Positions 22,696 to 34,949 of a DNA stretch of 64,000 bases are shown one piece after another. Made by a program: the position numbers and the translations under genes. This stretch comes from Selaginella tamariscina (lineage: Eukaryota; Streptophyta; Lycopodiopsida; Selaginellales; Selaginellaceae). The stretch is from contig PUQB01000034.1 in NCBI GenBank assembly GCA_003024785.1, forward strand, positions 31,083 to 95,082, read 5' to 3'. Within the stretch, counting starts at the first letter, position 1. Each line of letters opens with the position of its first letter. The notes beneath the pieces were generated by a model. That model had not been told where the DNA came from, searched no databases, and saw only the letters and a list, made by a program, of their open reading frames with translations.

Positions 22696-23914
22696 TCTTA
22701 CAAGATTCAGATATTGCACATGCTAGAGAAAGTGATTTAGGAACTTAAGGCGATGATGCATAAACTAAAAGAATTAACAACCTCAATTATAATATTCTTT
22801 TGTAACTTGTCAAGACAAGTAATCCCCGTAGTGAAGATGTTTTGAGCTGCATTGTTGTACATTTCCTACATGAACTATGTCATTCTGATGTGGCACTATT
22901 AATTTTTGTCATACCCCTCTTACCTCATGCCACTATTGAAAATCCTTGTACTCAACTGTTTTATTACATAAAATTATAGTTAACTGGCCTTATAGTTACC
23001 AAGGTATATTATTTACCTTGTTAATGTGTAACCCATGTTTGAATTAAAAGCTTCTTTAGTCCTTGAGAATTTATTTTTATACAAATATACACAAAATATA
23101 CAAAAATACCTTAATATGTTACACTCATTTGTAACTATTTTTACTTTAACAATTCATGTTCCATGTTACCTTCTGAGCCAAGTGAAGAAGGTTTTAACCG
23201 CTTGGGAAATTATTCAACATCTTATGTTTCTTCAGTTGATGTTTCCATGATTAGTAGAGTAATTGAATGTTATGTACTCTTTGAGATAATTTCGATGTGA
23301 TATTTGGTTTAGGATCGTCCTCAGATTCTGACATCGAACAAGATTCCTCCTTAGAGCTGTTGCAATTCTCAGAAGGGAACTTTCTCAAATACTCTTGTAT
23401 GGGTTTGTTCAGGTAGTCAATTGAGAATCTCTTTATCCACTTGTTCAAGTTCTCGATCATGGTCGTACATTGCCGAATACGTCCCTCTTGGCTATCGTTG
23501 TATTGGATGAAGATTTAAGTCCATTGGAGCGAAACAAATGCTTGGCCAGTTGTTTAGAAGTTTGAAATTGTTTGGTGCATTCTTAACAATTAAGTGAACA
23601 ATCATATCAATACACCTAGGATCAGCATCATTAATATAAATCCAATCTAGTGATGTATGTTCTTCTTGGCGAAAACAAAGGCAAAAGTACCGATGATATG
23701 AACAAAATCAGAAATTAAATACCTGAAAATGTAAGTATTAGGTAAGTGTGCAAAAATTAAATAATAAGTGTCTTCTTTGTATATGCTTGCACAATTAAGC
23801 TTTTCTATTAAATCTTCTAGCGCCTTTTCCAAAGAAGGATTTTTGACACCTGTCAATCCATCATGACCATTTGAAACGATTTCCTACAGGCAGTAATGTT
23901 ACCCCATAAAGTCT
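22696..23914 (-). pseudogene. Older inverted copy: FCP1-like 5' end and ParB/MTase-like 3' end
   Basis: On the minus strand, 22696-22945 matches the 5' region of the FCP1-like gene and 22980-23914 matches the 3' part of the ParB/methyltransferase-like gene (for example MIENLNKWIKRFSIDYLNK at about 23460, and the acidic tail). The fragment is bounded on both sides by termini of younger copies: copy I ends at 22695 and copy II begins at 23915. Divergence is clearly higher than between other copies, so it is the oldest layer. Confidence 0.75.
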
Positions 23915-23941
23915 ATGCATGTTATAACTAAATGGGCATGG
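23915..23941. repeat. Left terminal inverted repeat, copy II
   Basis: It begins ATGCATGTTATAACTAAA and then TGGGCATGG. It matches the termini at 53806, 55435, 61697 and 62220, and inverted at 22695. The flank matches gene sequence found uninterrupted at about 58080, which fixes the boundary. Confidence 0.75.
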
Positions 23942-24422
23942 CTATAGTCCCATTTCCTAATAATTAGCAATTTTAGCTATTTAATTAACATTTTCTAATA
24001 TTAAAGGAATATTCTTTAGAATATATGTTTGAAAAAAAAATATTCTTTAAAATATTCTATTTTGTATTCGACCCTTTAATAAATTATAGCATTCATTGAA
24101 CAAAAATTAATAACATTATAAAAGTAGAAAGTATTAAATTATATAATATATTGCCTAATATAACAATTAAGGAAGAGCATAAGAGGTACATTATATAAAT
24201 ATTGATGTTGTTATTAAAATATTAATATTTAAATATAACATTATTAATTAAAAATTTGTAGTAGTAATAATATATAATATAAATCCTATAATAATATAGT
24301 CAATCTTCCATATCATTTTTTAAATTTATATAGTTAAGTAAACAATTTGGTACTATTATTAAAGAGTTTATAATATATTATAGAATATTAAATATATGAT
24401 ATTTTATAATTTTGTAATTGCT
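23942..24422. repeat. AT-rich left subterminal region, copy II
   Basis: This contains no gene. It is nearly identical to 61724-62210 and 62247-62716, and more diverged from 53830-54356, which shows it is a fixed part of the element's left end. Confidence 0.75.
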
Positions 24423-26333
24423 TTAAGCTTCAGAAAACATACATTCCCTTGCAGTTTTGTTAATCGTGACTTTATCAACGCTTCTTGACATCCACCCATA
24501 TCGAATGGATTTAACATTTATAAAACATGCTGGGTCTTTTTGATTGGGAGACCATCATGTTTTCTATAGGCATCCATTATATCTTTCGCTCTCCTTCTCG
24601 TGTCGCCTTTTTTGTGGTTTGAACCATGCAACCTTAACAATACTATTTTTTGTGATTACTTCAGGTGTGTCGATAATTTGACCCATCCAAATAGGCTGAT
24701 TATATGACGCATCTGGAGTAATGAGAACCATCATTAGTTTTTGAAGATCCTTGCAGCAATCAAAGTATGCTTTAGGTTTTTGGTTCCTTTGTTCAACAAA
24801 GTGTAGAGTTTGCACTTCCACATCACTACTGGCTTCTATGTCGTCTGTGCTCAGTGATGTCATTTCAATCTCCTCTCGCCACCTTGTTTTAGACCAAAAA
24901 GGGTGTTGCAATTCTGTACTTGTGACAATAGGCCCTTCCAACTCTCGAACAACAGTCTCCCAATAGTCAACCACATGCTTATATAGTTCTGAGTAACCAG
25001 TTGCCTTATCAGAATTCTTTGGCATTGATTTTTGAACCCATGCCACATATTTTTTAATGCCATCAATAATAACCTCTTGTTCCTTGAGCTGGGCACTCAA
25101 TGGAATAAGGTCTGGTTGTCCTTCTGGGAGAAGTGGCTTTCCATTCTCTCCACTTTTGAAGAGCATTAACCCCTCTTTCGGTAACCACTCCTGCTATGAT
25201 GGTCGTAACTTGTACTGCATAATAGGTATACCATCTCGTATGGAGAAAAAGAATTGTAGCGGCACAAGGTGACCAACTAAAGAATCACTCCCCTCTTTTA
25301 TATACTCCTTGAGAAATTTTTTAAAATCTGGCACCTCAGTCACAAGCAAAGCACAACTTTTTTGGAGATGCAGGTTTCAAAAAGATTCATCATATGCGGT
25401 AAGGTAAGTGCACTTGGCCTTTTTGTAGAGTTGGAGACCTTGCTGAAGAACGCATCAATATCTTCATGAGTGTGACCAACCATAAGAAAACTGAGCGTGA
25501 TTGTTTTAAACACACCTTTGGCAACAAGCATTGACAAGTATGCTAGCACATATCTAGAAAATAAAAGTAAGTATGAGCTTGAGAAACCCTTAAGTAAAAT
25601 GATTTACCTATTTTTGTAAAATGACAACACTTCTTCTTGCAGTAGTCAATCGTGGAAATGCTCGTAACACTTTCGGAAGATGTAGGATCCTCTTGCTGAA
25701 ACATGCAGGGGAAGATCTGCAACCCATGAATCGCCTTTTTCTTATAATAGGACTAATGCAAGGAACCTCTTCAAATATGAATTGTTCTTCCGGGTTGTTA
25801 TTATTGAAATCCAACTCAGAATATGTTGAACCATCTTGCCGTCTTAATTCAGATGTTCGCCACCTCACGAGGGATCCAGGATGTAAAGTGCCATTAGGTG
25901 AAACCTCTGTCACAACTACACCCATGAAGTCGGACCCTAGTTTCTCTTCTGACACTGCTTCCATTGGATTTATAGCTGTGATGATGCCTCTCCCAACCTC
26001 AATCTCATGAAGAAAGAGAATCACCTCATCCATCACAGCAAGCAAGCTATCATCTGGAAAACTCGTGCTATTGTTTGTTTGTGACTCTGTATATTCTGTG
26101 TCAGCCTTGACTTCATCCAAATTCCACAATACAGGAGAACCCTCCTCAAATTCCATTCCAGGAACCTCAACATGCTTGAAAATGGTGTTCACCCATACGT
26201 ACACACAAGATCCTTGGGCAATATTGTGACATGATGCATTATCATCTCGAACTTCCACAATTCTAGTGCCAACTATCTCGTTGTTCCGAAGAAGACATAC
26301 TTTATCTCCAGTATTATACATATTGTCCTGCAC
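24423..26333 (-). pseudogene. Transposase-type gene, copy II, internally deleted
   Basis: The N-terminal half is open from about 26333 (the first certain Met lies a few codons in, because GTGCAG there may be a splice acceptor) to about 25620. About 1.2 kb that is present at 10262-11430 is then missing. The frame resumes with LAYLSMLVAKGVFKTITLSF and SFLMVGHTHEDIDAFFSKVS (25549-25430), then a C-terminal region including WMGQIIDTPEVITKNSIVKV, which looks like a small beta-barrel reader-type segment. The stop is at 24423. Loss of the middle removes the DNC motif found in the copy at the right window end. The likely role of the intact family is transposition of this element, by position and motif, but that is inferred. 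Confidence 0.65.
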
Positions 26334-26479
26334 ATAAATAATTGTGTTATTTATGATATCTGTTTATGTAATATTTCTAAGAAATCATAACTGCGGTTGC
26401 TTAATAATATGCATGTGCAATAATACATAATTATGTATAAAGATAATATCTCATGCTTTATTAATTTATTAACTAATGG

Positions 26480-27520
26480 GTGGGATTAATCCCGCCGCAG
26501 ACTTTACTCCTTCAGAGTGAGTCAGCGGGATTAATCCCGCCGTCAACTCTACCCCATCAGAGAGAGTCGGCTGGATTAATCCCGCCGCCAATACTTCCTC
26601 GTCGGAGAGAGGCGGCGGGATTAATCCCGCCGCGGGCTCCCTCCGACGAGGAAGTACCGGCGGGATTAATCCCGCCGTGGGCTCCATCCGACGAGGAAGT
26701 ACCGGCGGGATTAATCCCGCCGTGGGCTCCATCCGACGAGGAAGTAGCGGCGGGATTAATCCCGCCGTCGACTCTACCCCATCGGAGAGAGTCGGCTGGA
26801 TTAATCCCGCCGCCAATACTTCCTCGTCGGAGAGAGGCGGCGGGATTAATCTCGCCGCGGGCTCCCTCCGATGAGGAAGTACTGGCAGGATTAATCCCGC
26901 CGCGGGCTCCCTCCGATGAGGAAGTAGCGGCGGGATTAATCTCGTCGCGGGCTCCTTTCGATGAGGAAGTACCGGCGGGATTAATCCCGCCAGCGGATCT
27001 TCCTCGTCTATGAGAGTCGGCGGGATTAATCCCGCCGCAAATTCCTCCGACAAGGAAGAGGGGGCGAGATTAATCCCGCCCACAACACTGACGATGGAGA
27101 ATAGGCGGCGGGATTAATCCCGCCCACAACTCTGACGACGGGGAATAAGCGGCGGGATTAATCCCGCACACAACTCTCCGAAACTATGATTTCAAAGAGA
27201 TTCGGGATGAATTCTGCCCACAAATATTTAAACAGGGAAGTATTGACGAGATTAATCCTGCCACCCCTTCTCTGCCTCCTAAAAGGTTGGCAAGATTAAT
27301 TCCGCTGACAACTCTTTCTAATAAATTCAAGTAAATCATTATCAATTGAGAGAGTTATCGACTGGATTAATCTTGCCGCTCTTTTTAAGAGGCGGAGAAG
27401 CATTGCCCGAACTAATTCTGCCATAACTATGAAAGAGATGGTGGTAGGATTAATCCCGCTACCTCTTCAAAGAGGCGAAAAAAAAATGGCCGGATTAATC
27501 CCGCTGCCCCGGCTAACCGA
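26480..27520. repeat. Palindrome array with strict 45-bp period (about 20-24 units)
   Basis: Centres of GGCGGGATTAATCCCGCC fall at about 26487, 26532, 26577, 26622, 26667, 26712, 26757, 26802, 26847, 26892, 26937, 26982 and 27027, exactly 45 bp apart, then 44 bp, then looser. The 27-bp spacers are of the CTTCCTCGTCGGAGAGAG type in either orientation. The array lies just upstream of the transposase-type gene. Frames on both strands stay open across it only because the period is a multiple of three. Confidence 0.9.
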
Positions 27521-28900
27521 GAATATTAAGTTAAAGGTATATTTAAACAGAATAAATCCCTAACAGAATATATTGTAATCCTAATGCATTCCTAAATCCC
27601 TAAATTCTAAAATTTAAGAGAGAATGTAAGAGAGTGAATCTTTATAAATATATCTAAATTTATTTATAATACTTGTAAACAGCACTGAAGGCGCCGTGCT
27701 TTCCTATAAACAATAGCGCACCCAATTTAATGTCGCTCCTGAGCTGATCACTAAGAAGAAAAAAGAAAATCTGAAGAGTGAAAAATAAAGAAATGAAGAA
27801 ACCCTTGCCGGAGAAAGAACCAGATCTGAATTTGAGTGGGAAATTAAATGTATTTTCAAATTTACATGTCAGACTGATAATACTTATGTCAGAAATTCGA
27901 AATTTTTGAAATAACAAAAAAGAAAATTTAAAATGAGTTGAAACAAATAACCGACAGTCTGACATATATACTCTCCAATTCCAATGAGTGTTTTAAAATT
28001 GCATTTAATGTTATTCAAGTGCTTCAAACTGTTTAATATTACGAAATTTTTGTAATTGTTCTACATTCTTAATATTCAAGTATATATTATTGAGTTTTAT
28101 TATATATATATATACACTAATACAATAAATAAATTGATATATTATTATGTATCATTTAAAATATATTCATAGTATGTTTATTATTATTATTTTCTTAATT
28201 ACTCGAGTAATTAATTTACATTTCCTACTATTAATGGGATATTCTTTATTATTTTCTTAATATTGAAAGAATATTCCAATATTAAACCTGATTATCATAA
28301 TTAAATTAGTCTTATTCTTAATTATCTCAGTAATTATTCTACATTTCTATATATTAATAGGATTTTCTCAATTAATTTGTTATTATTTCAAGAATATTCC
28401 TATGTTAAACCTTATTATCAATATTAAATTAATATATATTATTAAAACTATATATGACTATATATTAGATAAAATGTATTATTATGTATCATTTAAAATA
28501 TGTTCATAGTGTGTATATTAATTTCATTTTTTTAATTACTTGAGTAATTAATCTTCTTTATATTAATGTGATATTCTTTATTATTTTCTTATTATTCCAA
28601 GAATATTTCAATATTAAACATGATTATCATAATTAATTTAGTTAATTATTTCAATACTTAATCTACATTTGTATATATTAATGGGATTTTCTCAATTAAT
28701 TTCTTATTATTTCAAGAATATTCTAATGTTAAACCTTATTATCAATATTAAATTAATATATATTATTAAAACTATATATGGCTATATATTAGATAAAATC
28801 ATATATTATTATGTATAATTTAAATATGTTCATAGTGTGTATATTAATATTATTTTCTTAATTATTCGATGTTTGTTTTGCACATATTATATATAAACAC
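27521..28900. repeat. AT-rich internal block, copy II
   Basis: This matches 12361-13640 and has the same conserved start near AGCACTGAAGGCGCCGTGC. I see no gene in it; the 101-codon frame at 27660-27965 is not conserved as an open frame in copy I. Confidence 0.7.
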
Positions 28901-30055
28901 GATTATAAATTTATATATACATGTGCACACGCATTAGAAGCACTTACAAAGACACATATGCACACACATGCACATTGCCCTAAACCAAACTTGAGAAATT
29001 ATATGTTGCTTCTTTATTGAAAAACATCATGTTCAACGCATGTATGATCTATATATACTCAATCTGTGTGTATGTAACACATTGAATTTACACATGTAAT
29101 ATATATGTATGTTTGTGTGTATACACATGTGTATGTATATATGTGTACTAATATATGCAATGTGTACGGTTTTCATTTGTTAACACTCTATCTCTTCTCT
29201 CATACATACACAGTGTCACCATGCATAATCCCTTCTCTCATACATACACACCATGCATGATCATGATCCATAATATGTAGCCTGTCTCTTCTCTCATACA
29301 TACACACCATGCATGATCCATAATATGTATTGTCACTCTTCTCTCATACATACACACCATATATAATCCTGTACTCTGTCTCTCTAATATTAATATGTAC
29401 TAATATGTATGTATGTCTATGTGTATAATACTATGTGTGTATATATGTATCGCTGCACGTGAAACTTTAACACTCTCATGGACACACACGTGTTAAACCC
29501 TTGCATGATATTTATTCTTGGGGTGTATGTGATACACCCACGCACACGCACACGCACACGCTGATAATATAATGAAAGAATATTCGTTTAGGGCGAATCT
29601 ATAGTTTATTCTTTTTAGGGTCTAAGTATATTCTTAGAAGGAATATTCGATTAGGGTTAATATATATTCTATTCCTTTTAGGGTTTAAGTATATTCCTAG
29701 GGTTTGTAAGGCGGCAGCAGCGGCGGCGAAATCTCCTTCTCTCTCTCACACATGTGAGATCTCTCTCTTCTCTCTCTCACACGCACACTCCTCTGAGTTT
29801 ATTTATTTATTTTTATTCACATATATATTTATATGTGTGTGTATCTTAATAATATAATTTAGATCTCTATCTCTCGCACACACGCACACTCGTATACATA
29901 TACACACACAGATATATATATATCCTTCTCTTTTCTCTATAGATCTCTATCTCTCGCACACACGCACACTCGTATACATATACACACACACACAGATATA
30001 TATATATCTGTGTGACACAGATATATATATATATATATATATATCTGTGTGACAC

Positions 30056-30094
<39 letters not shown>

Positions 30095-30425
30095 TCTATT
30101 TATTTATTTATATATGTGTGTGTGTGTTTGTTTATCTATATGATTTTATTTGTTTCACACATGCATACACACGATATACATATACAATATATATAGATAT
30201 ACCTATGTATACATACATATATTATGTGTACCAGTATCTATATAATTTTATTTATTTATCTATCTCTCGCACACACACGCACTCTCCTGTATATACATAT
30301 ACATATACATATATTGTGTGTGTGTGTGTATCTGTATAATTTTTCTTTAATTTGACTATCTTTGGCACACACACGCACTCTCCTACACACACATATACAT
30401 ATATATATCTGTGTGTGTGTGTGTG
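28901..30425. repeat. Microsatellite block, copy II
   Basis: Repeats of CA/TG, TA and ACGCACAC type correspond to 13883-15985 but are shorter and lack the multiple 420-bp units. Several copies of CATACATACACACCATGCAT lie at about 29210-29360. No gene is seen. Confidence 0.75.
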
Positions 30426-31480
30426 TAGCGGTGGGATTAATCCCGCCGCTATATGGTGAGACGTGTGTAGCGGCGGGATTAATCCCGCCACTATATGATT
30501 AGCCACTCGGCGGCGGGATTAATCCGCCGCTCATTCGTTACCCTCATGAGTGGCAGGATTAATCCCGCCGCCATTTCAGGAAGGTTATTTGGTTAGCCAA
30601 ATGAGCGGCAGGATTAATCCCTCTGCACATGGCCCTAGTGAAGGGCCTGGGCGGCGGGATTAATCCCACCGCGTACGCATGTCCTGCGCAGAATCGGGCG
30701 GGATTTATCTCGCCGCCAAAGGCCTGCCTAAAGGGCCTAGGTGGCGGGATAAATCCCGCCGGATTTCGCACAGGGCATTGGCGTCTGACGAGATTAATCC
30801 CGCTGCGTATGCATGCCCTGCACAGAATCGGGCGGGATTTCCCGCCGCCAAAGGCCTGCCTGAAGGGCCTAGGCGGCGGGATTAATCCGCCGGATTCCGC
30901 ACAGGGCATTGGTGTCCGACGGGATTAATCCCGCCGCGTATGCATGCCCTGCGCAGAATTGGGCGGGATTTATCTCGCCGCCAAAGGCTTGCCTGAAGGA
31001 CCTAGGTGGCGGGATTAATCCTGACCGATTCCGTGTAGGGCATTGGCGTCCGGCGGGATTAATCCTGCCGCATAGGGACCGAGTGAAGGGACTGGGCGGC
31101 GGATTAATCCCGCCAAGCCTTCAATGCCTGTTAGAGGGATGAATCCCGCCACCCTTCCTTTTTTACTCCTTTGGTGAGTCGGACCAATCCCAAACGTTTA
31201 TGTCTAAAACGTAGAAGGTTTACAACATACCAATGGAGAGGACTGGGAAGGGTGGCGAGATTTATTTCACCATTCTTACATGGTGGGCGAGATTAATCCC
31301 GCCGCCTTTCTAGAGTCACTGAAGGGGTGTGCTAAATAAATCCTGCCAAGTTCTCTCTGAAACCGAGAAGGGTGGCAGGGTTAATCCCGCACTCCTATTC
31401 AGGGCCTCCAGAAAGGTGGCGAGATTAATCCCGCCCACTCTTTCAGGAGGCATTGAAGGGGTGACGAGATTAATCCTGCC
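30426..31480. repeat. Palindrome array, gene-proximal, copy II (about 20 units)
   Basis: This corresponds to 15990-17540 with the same spacer families (CATGCCCTGCGCAGAAT, AAAGGCCTGCCT) but fewer units. The last four units near the gene have longer spacers that match copy I closely. Confidence 0.9.
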
Positions 31481-31594
31481 GCACCTTCCATATGAATATA
31501 TATGTGTATTAGTATATATAAGTTGCATATCTCATTTTATTTACTTTTATCATCTTATCATAATATTTCGAATAAAAGCCAGTAAACTATGTAA

Positions 31595-31681
31595 AACTGT
31601 CCAAAGCTCACATTTGTGGTGGTTCTAAAACCAAATATTATCTTTCTTTTGCACTAGCACAAAGGTGAGCTTTGGACAGTT
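31595..31681. repeat. Conserved hairpin upstream of ParB-like gene, copy II
   Basis: Arms are at 31595-31618 and 31658-31681, starting AACTGTCC and ending GGACAGTT. Position relative to the gene is the same as in copies I and V. Confidence 0.75.
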
Positions 31682-31823
31682 AATTCCGTCCACTTCTCTC
31701 TGTGTATTATTTTTGTATATTTGGGTTTATATAAGTGTGTGTGCGTTTTTATATGATTTGTATTCATAATGTATTATTTTGCAGAAGGACGATTTAATTA
31801 AACAAGGAGATTAAGTCATTAGT

Positions 31824-33198
31824 ATGGAGTCGTCGTCAAATTCAGGGTAAGAATTAAAATAAAATCTGTTATACTCGGATATGTGCTTGAAGAATTAATC
31901 ATTTTTGTATTCAGATGTGGAATTGAGGTGGCATTGAAGACGAGAGCAGGAGAAGAAATGGGCAGGGGGATTCTGGAAACAACTTGGCCATATTTCAAAC
32001 TAAACGGGAAGCGCATTGGAACAACCATGGTTGCTGTCAAACTAACCTCTATCACATCGCATGGACAAGCAAAACAATGGAAAGTGGGTGTGCTAGTCAA
32101 GCATTCGAAAGCATGCTGCAAACCTAGATTGAGCGATGCTCGAAACATATGCCTTGTTCCATCCAATGTCACGTTCTCGGATCCAGAGGTCACCAGTTAC
32201 AACATTAATTTCGGGTGGTTTTGTCGACTTGTGGATAATGACGTTCACGTGTTCACTAATGATGTTGACCGTGGAGTTCTTCTTCAACTCAACGAAAGCC
32301 CATCTATGGAGGGGATCCAACTGAATGTTTATTTCGAAGATCTTCATACTCATCGAGTAGGTGTATTCTCAGCAGAGATTGCTTCACAATACAAAAAGTC
32401 CACAAGTGGAGCAATCTTCCCTCTTCACATTGAAGAAGAACACAGCGACACCATTAAGGAGATTGAGAGGGTGGCTTGGTCTTAGGTTCTTTATAGATCA
32501 CATTCAATTTGCTTAGCAAATTTCGGGAGCTGAAAAAGTGTGCCGAGAACATTAAAACAGCATCAATCGGGGATCACACATGTTGATTCGGATCATAAAA
32601 GAAAATCATTAGTCGTTTTGTCAGCTGCACCTGTGGCGTCCCATGCTGCAATAAGCCACAAGGAAATGATGTTGGATGATAGAATTTACGAGTGTAGGGT
32701 TAAGTATTGCAGCGTCAACCCAAACTTCAATTACAGGCCACTCAATCAAGAACGTGTAACTGAGCTCATGGAGAAGATGAAGGATGACAATTCTTACACC
32801 ATTCCACATAATGCTGTTTTGTGCGCATACTACGAAAAAAACAAAGGCGCTGACAAAGTGTGGATCACAACACCGGAACAAATAAGGAAGGTTCAAACGG
32901 AGAATAGAAAATCAATCAAGTACTACATCATTAGTGGCTAGCACACAATAATGGCAGCCCAACGACTTCTCGACGAACACAACAAAGGAACAATGGCAAC
33001 AAAACTTTTCGAGCATACCCGTGAGAAGCTGACGAAAAGATTGGCGTTTTTAGCGAAGCCGAATCTCATAATCAAACAGTACCATAAGTTATCGGCGGAA
33101 TGGGACGCTGCAGACACCAACCACTACAACAGCAAAATATGGGAGAAGTTCAAACACACGCGAGCCGTGTGAGAATCTCTTCAGCGACCACAAAGAGC
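31824..33198 (+). pseudogene. ParB/methyltransferase-like gene, copy II, truncated
   Basis: It opens with the same short first exon and intron as copy I. The N-terminal region (to about 32480) and the ParB-like region are well kept. The Gln codon of the ISGQHT motif is TAG at about 32939 (CAG in copies I and V), a C-to-T nonsense change. A frameshift lies near 32480. The gene stops at about 33198, before the methyltransferase-like part, where Ty3/gypsy integrase sequence begins. Confidence 0.7.
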
Positions 33199-34012
33199 AT
33201 GTGCACCCTGACCATACGGATTGGAATATGTGGCTTTCATATCTCCAATTTGCTTATGTTTCAGCCCCTCACAAGTCAATAGGGATTTCCCCATTCAAAG
33301 CTTTGTATGGTCGTGAACTTGTATTGCCACCAGCAGTTGGCATCACTCCTCATGAGGCACGGTATATGGATGGGCGTATGTGATTGGAGCATTTGAACCA
33401 AGTTCTTTCTCTGTTGTATGCTCAAGGTGGAGAACAGTTAGCTCGTGGCACAAGAGTATCAGCGTCGGACTTACAATCAACGACATCGAATGCCACCTCA
33501 ATACCAAGTGGGAGATTTGGTTCTCGATAAGTTTCCAATGTTAGGGATTAAACACACGCAACAGGGCTTCAACCGCGATGGGTCGGGCCTTGGAGTGTTG
33601 AAGAACAATTGGGAACACAAGTGTATCGCTTGAAGCGGCGTGAGTCACAACATGTCACTCATGTGTGTCGGTTACTACCATTCCACCAACGGACACTCGT
33701 CCAAGGAGGAGGACCACCTTGATAGGTAGAAGCCACGTCTTGAGAGGGGGATGATGTAAGGTTCCATGGTATATACTACGTATATACACCACGTATACTC
33801 TACCATGGAGGTGCCAAGTGGCATTAGGATTCATACACACTAATATTGGGCATTGCCTAATCTGGGGCTGGCTAATCTGGGCACCATAATTTACTTGGTA
33901 CCAAGAGTGCTAATCTTAGCTAATAACACTTAGTATAAATACCCTGTATTAGTCAGACCTAATTGAATCGTATTTAGTATTCACACGCCTCTCTCAAAGT
34001 CTAGATTTATTT
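33199..34012 (+). mobile_element. Ty3/gypsy 3' end: integrase C-terminus and LTR
   Basis: The frame at 33201-33383 reads FAYVSAPHKSIGISPFKALY, typical of the integrase C-terminal region of Ty3/gypsy elements. It is followed by QRRTYNQRHRMPPQYQVGDL (about 33450-33530). A purine tract (GAGAGGGGGATGA) precedes a presumed LTR that starts TGTAAGGTTCCATGG at 33755; its right end is uncertain. This is a different family from the elements at 6238 and 48121. Confidence 0.65.
33755..34012 (+). repeat. LTR (3') of the Ty3/gypsy fragment, end uncertain
   Basis: It starts at TGTAAGG directly after the purine tract. It includes a possible TATA region (TATAAATACCCTG, about 33930). I could not place the right edge, because only one copy is in the window. 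Confidence 0.5.
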
Positions 34013-34220
34013 ATTTATTTTTCTTACCATGTGTTTTATTATCGTAAGTTTAAATAAAATTTATAAAATATATTAAAATAAATAATTAAGATTTTTAATT
34101 TTATTTATTTTATTAAAAAATAATATAATTGAGAAGACAATTCTAATTTATATTTACTTTAATTAAAAAACAAAATTTATTAAGTTTAGGTCATGTATAG
34201 GGTTTTAAGAATTTAAGTAG

Positions 34221-34915
34221 ATGGTCATGGCGGTCACCGGGATGGCGATTCCAACGCTGCGGGCGCCGGCTATTGTGTTTTCGCGCTCTCGTCCAGGCGG
34301 CGTGTGCCTGGGCACTAGTCGGCGGCCTGTCAACATAAGAGCATGTGAAGCTATGGATCCATTTAAGGCTAGCACATAAATTGTCTCATATTTTAGTCAC
34401 GCATTGCTTGGTTGATCGTGCAGGTGGCTCCTCGGGGCGATAGAGTGCTTGTTCGGCTGGAAGAGTTGTCTGAGGCAAGTTCCGTGCTTTTCAGAACCTT
34501 GAGGTTAATTGTTTTTTTTCTATTACAGAAATCCGAGGGTGGAGTGCTACTGCCCAAGTCAGCTGTCAAATTTGAAAGGTACCTCATTGGCGAGGTGAGC
34601 CTTTCATGTTTTGTTACTATTGCTGTAATTTATTCGACCACTAGGTGATTTCGATTGGGAAAGAAGCCGAGGCAGTTGAAAAAGGCCAAAAGGTACTACA
34701 GTTCTGTATTTATTGATGACTGACTGTTTGTTGGGGCAGGTCATGCTCTCTGATATCAATGCCTACGAGGTAAGTAGCGTTGTAACGTTTCTTTGTGCTT
34801 TGCGTAACTTCCCTTTGTGCTTTGCATGCTTGACGTTTGTTTGCAGGTAAACTTTGGTACCGACGAAAAGCTTTGCTTCTGTAGAGCTGGAGATTTGCTT
34901 GCCACTGTCGAATAG
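34221..34915 (+). CDS. CPN10: Chaperonin 10, chloroplast type
   Basis: Proposed exons are 34221-34367, 34424-34474, 34529-34594, 34645-34692, 34740-34769 and 34847-34915 (136 aa). The N-terminus is rich in Ala, Arg and Ser and lacks acids, like a plastid transit peptide. The mature part has DRVLVRLEELSEKSEGGVLL, then SAVKFERYLIGEV and SDINAYEVNFG, matching plastid Cpn10, the GroES-type lid that caps the Cpn60 folding cage in the stroma. It has a single GroES domain, not the doubled Cpn20 form. Intron 2 has a GC-AG border (GAG|GCAAGT). Intron 1 may also be GC-AG, or may use the GT at 34329. The gene ends 34 bp from the end of the opposing gene at 34950. Identification is strong; the first exon border is less sure. 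Confidence 0.85.
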
Positions 34916-34949
34916 AGACAGACATATTTGTGTACCAATTTTACGAGAA

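Larger units (their letters stand above)
23915..33198 (+). mobile_element. Large DNA element, copy II (left terminus to ParB-like gene)
   Basis: This is the best view of the left side. It holds the terminus at 23915, AT-rich end, leftward transposase-type gene, 45-bp-period palindrome array, AT-rich block, microsatellites, second array, hairpin and ParB-like gene. It is cut at about 33198 by a Ty3/gypsy fragment, so the FCP1-like gene and right terminus are missing. The left terminus interrupts an older inverted copy at ...CATAAAGTCT. Confidence 0.75.

Noticed and set aside
26469..27083. Long open frames on both strands (204 and 177 codons) with repeated GLIPP
   Set aside because: The palindrome has no stop in two frames and the array period is a multiple of three, so open frames on both strands are expected from the repeat alone.
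26480..27520. CRISPR-like pattern of regular repeats and spacers
   Set aside because: The DNA is plant nuclear, the spacers are related to each other and occur inverted, and no Cas-like gene is present. It is a palindrome array of a transposon.
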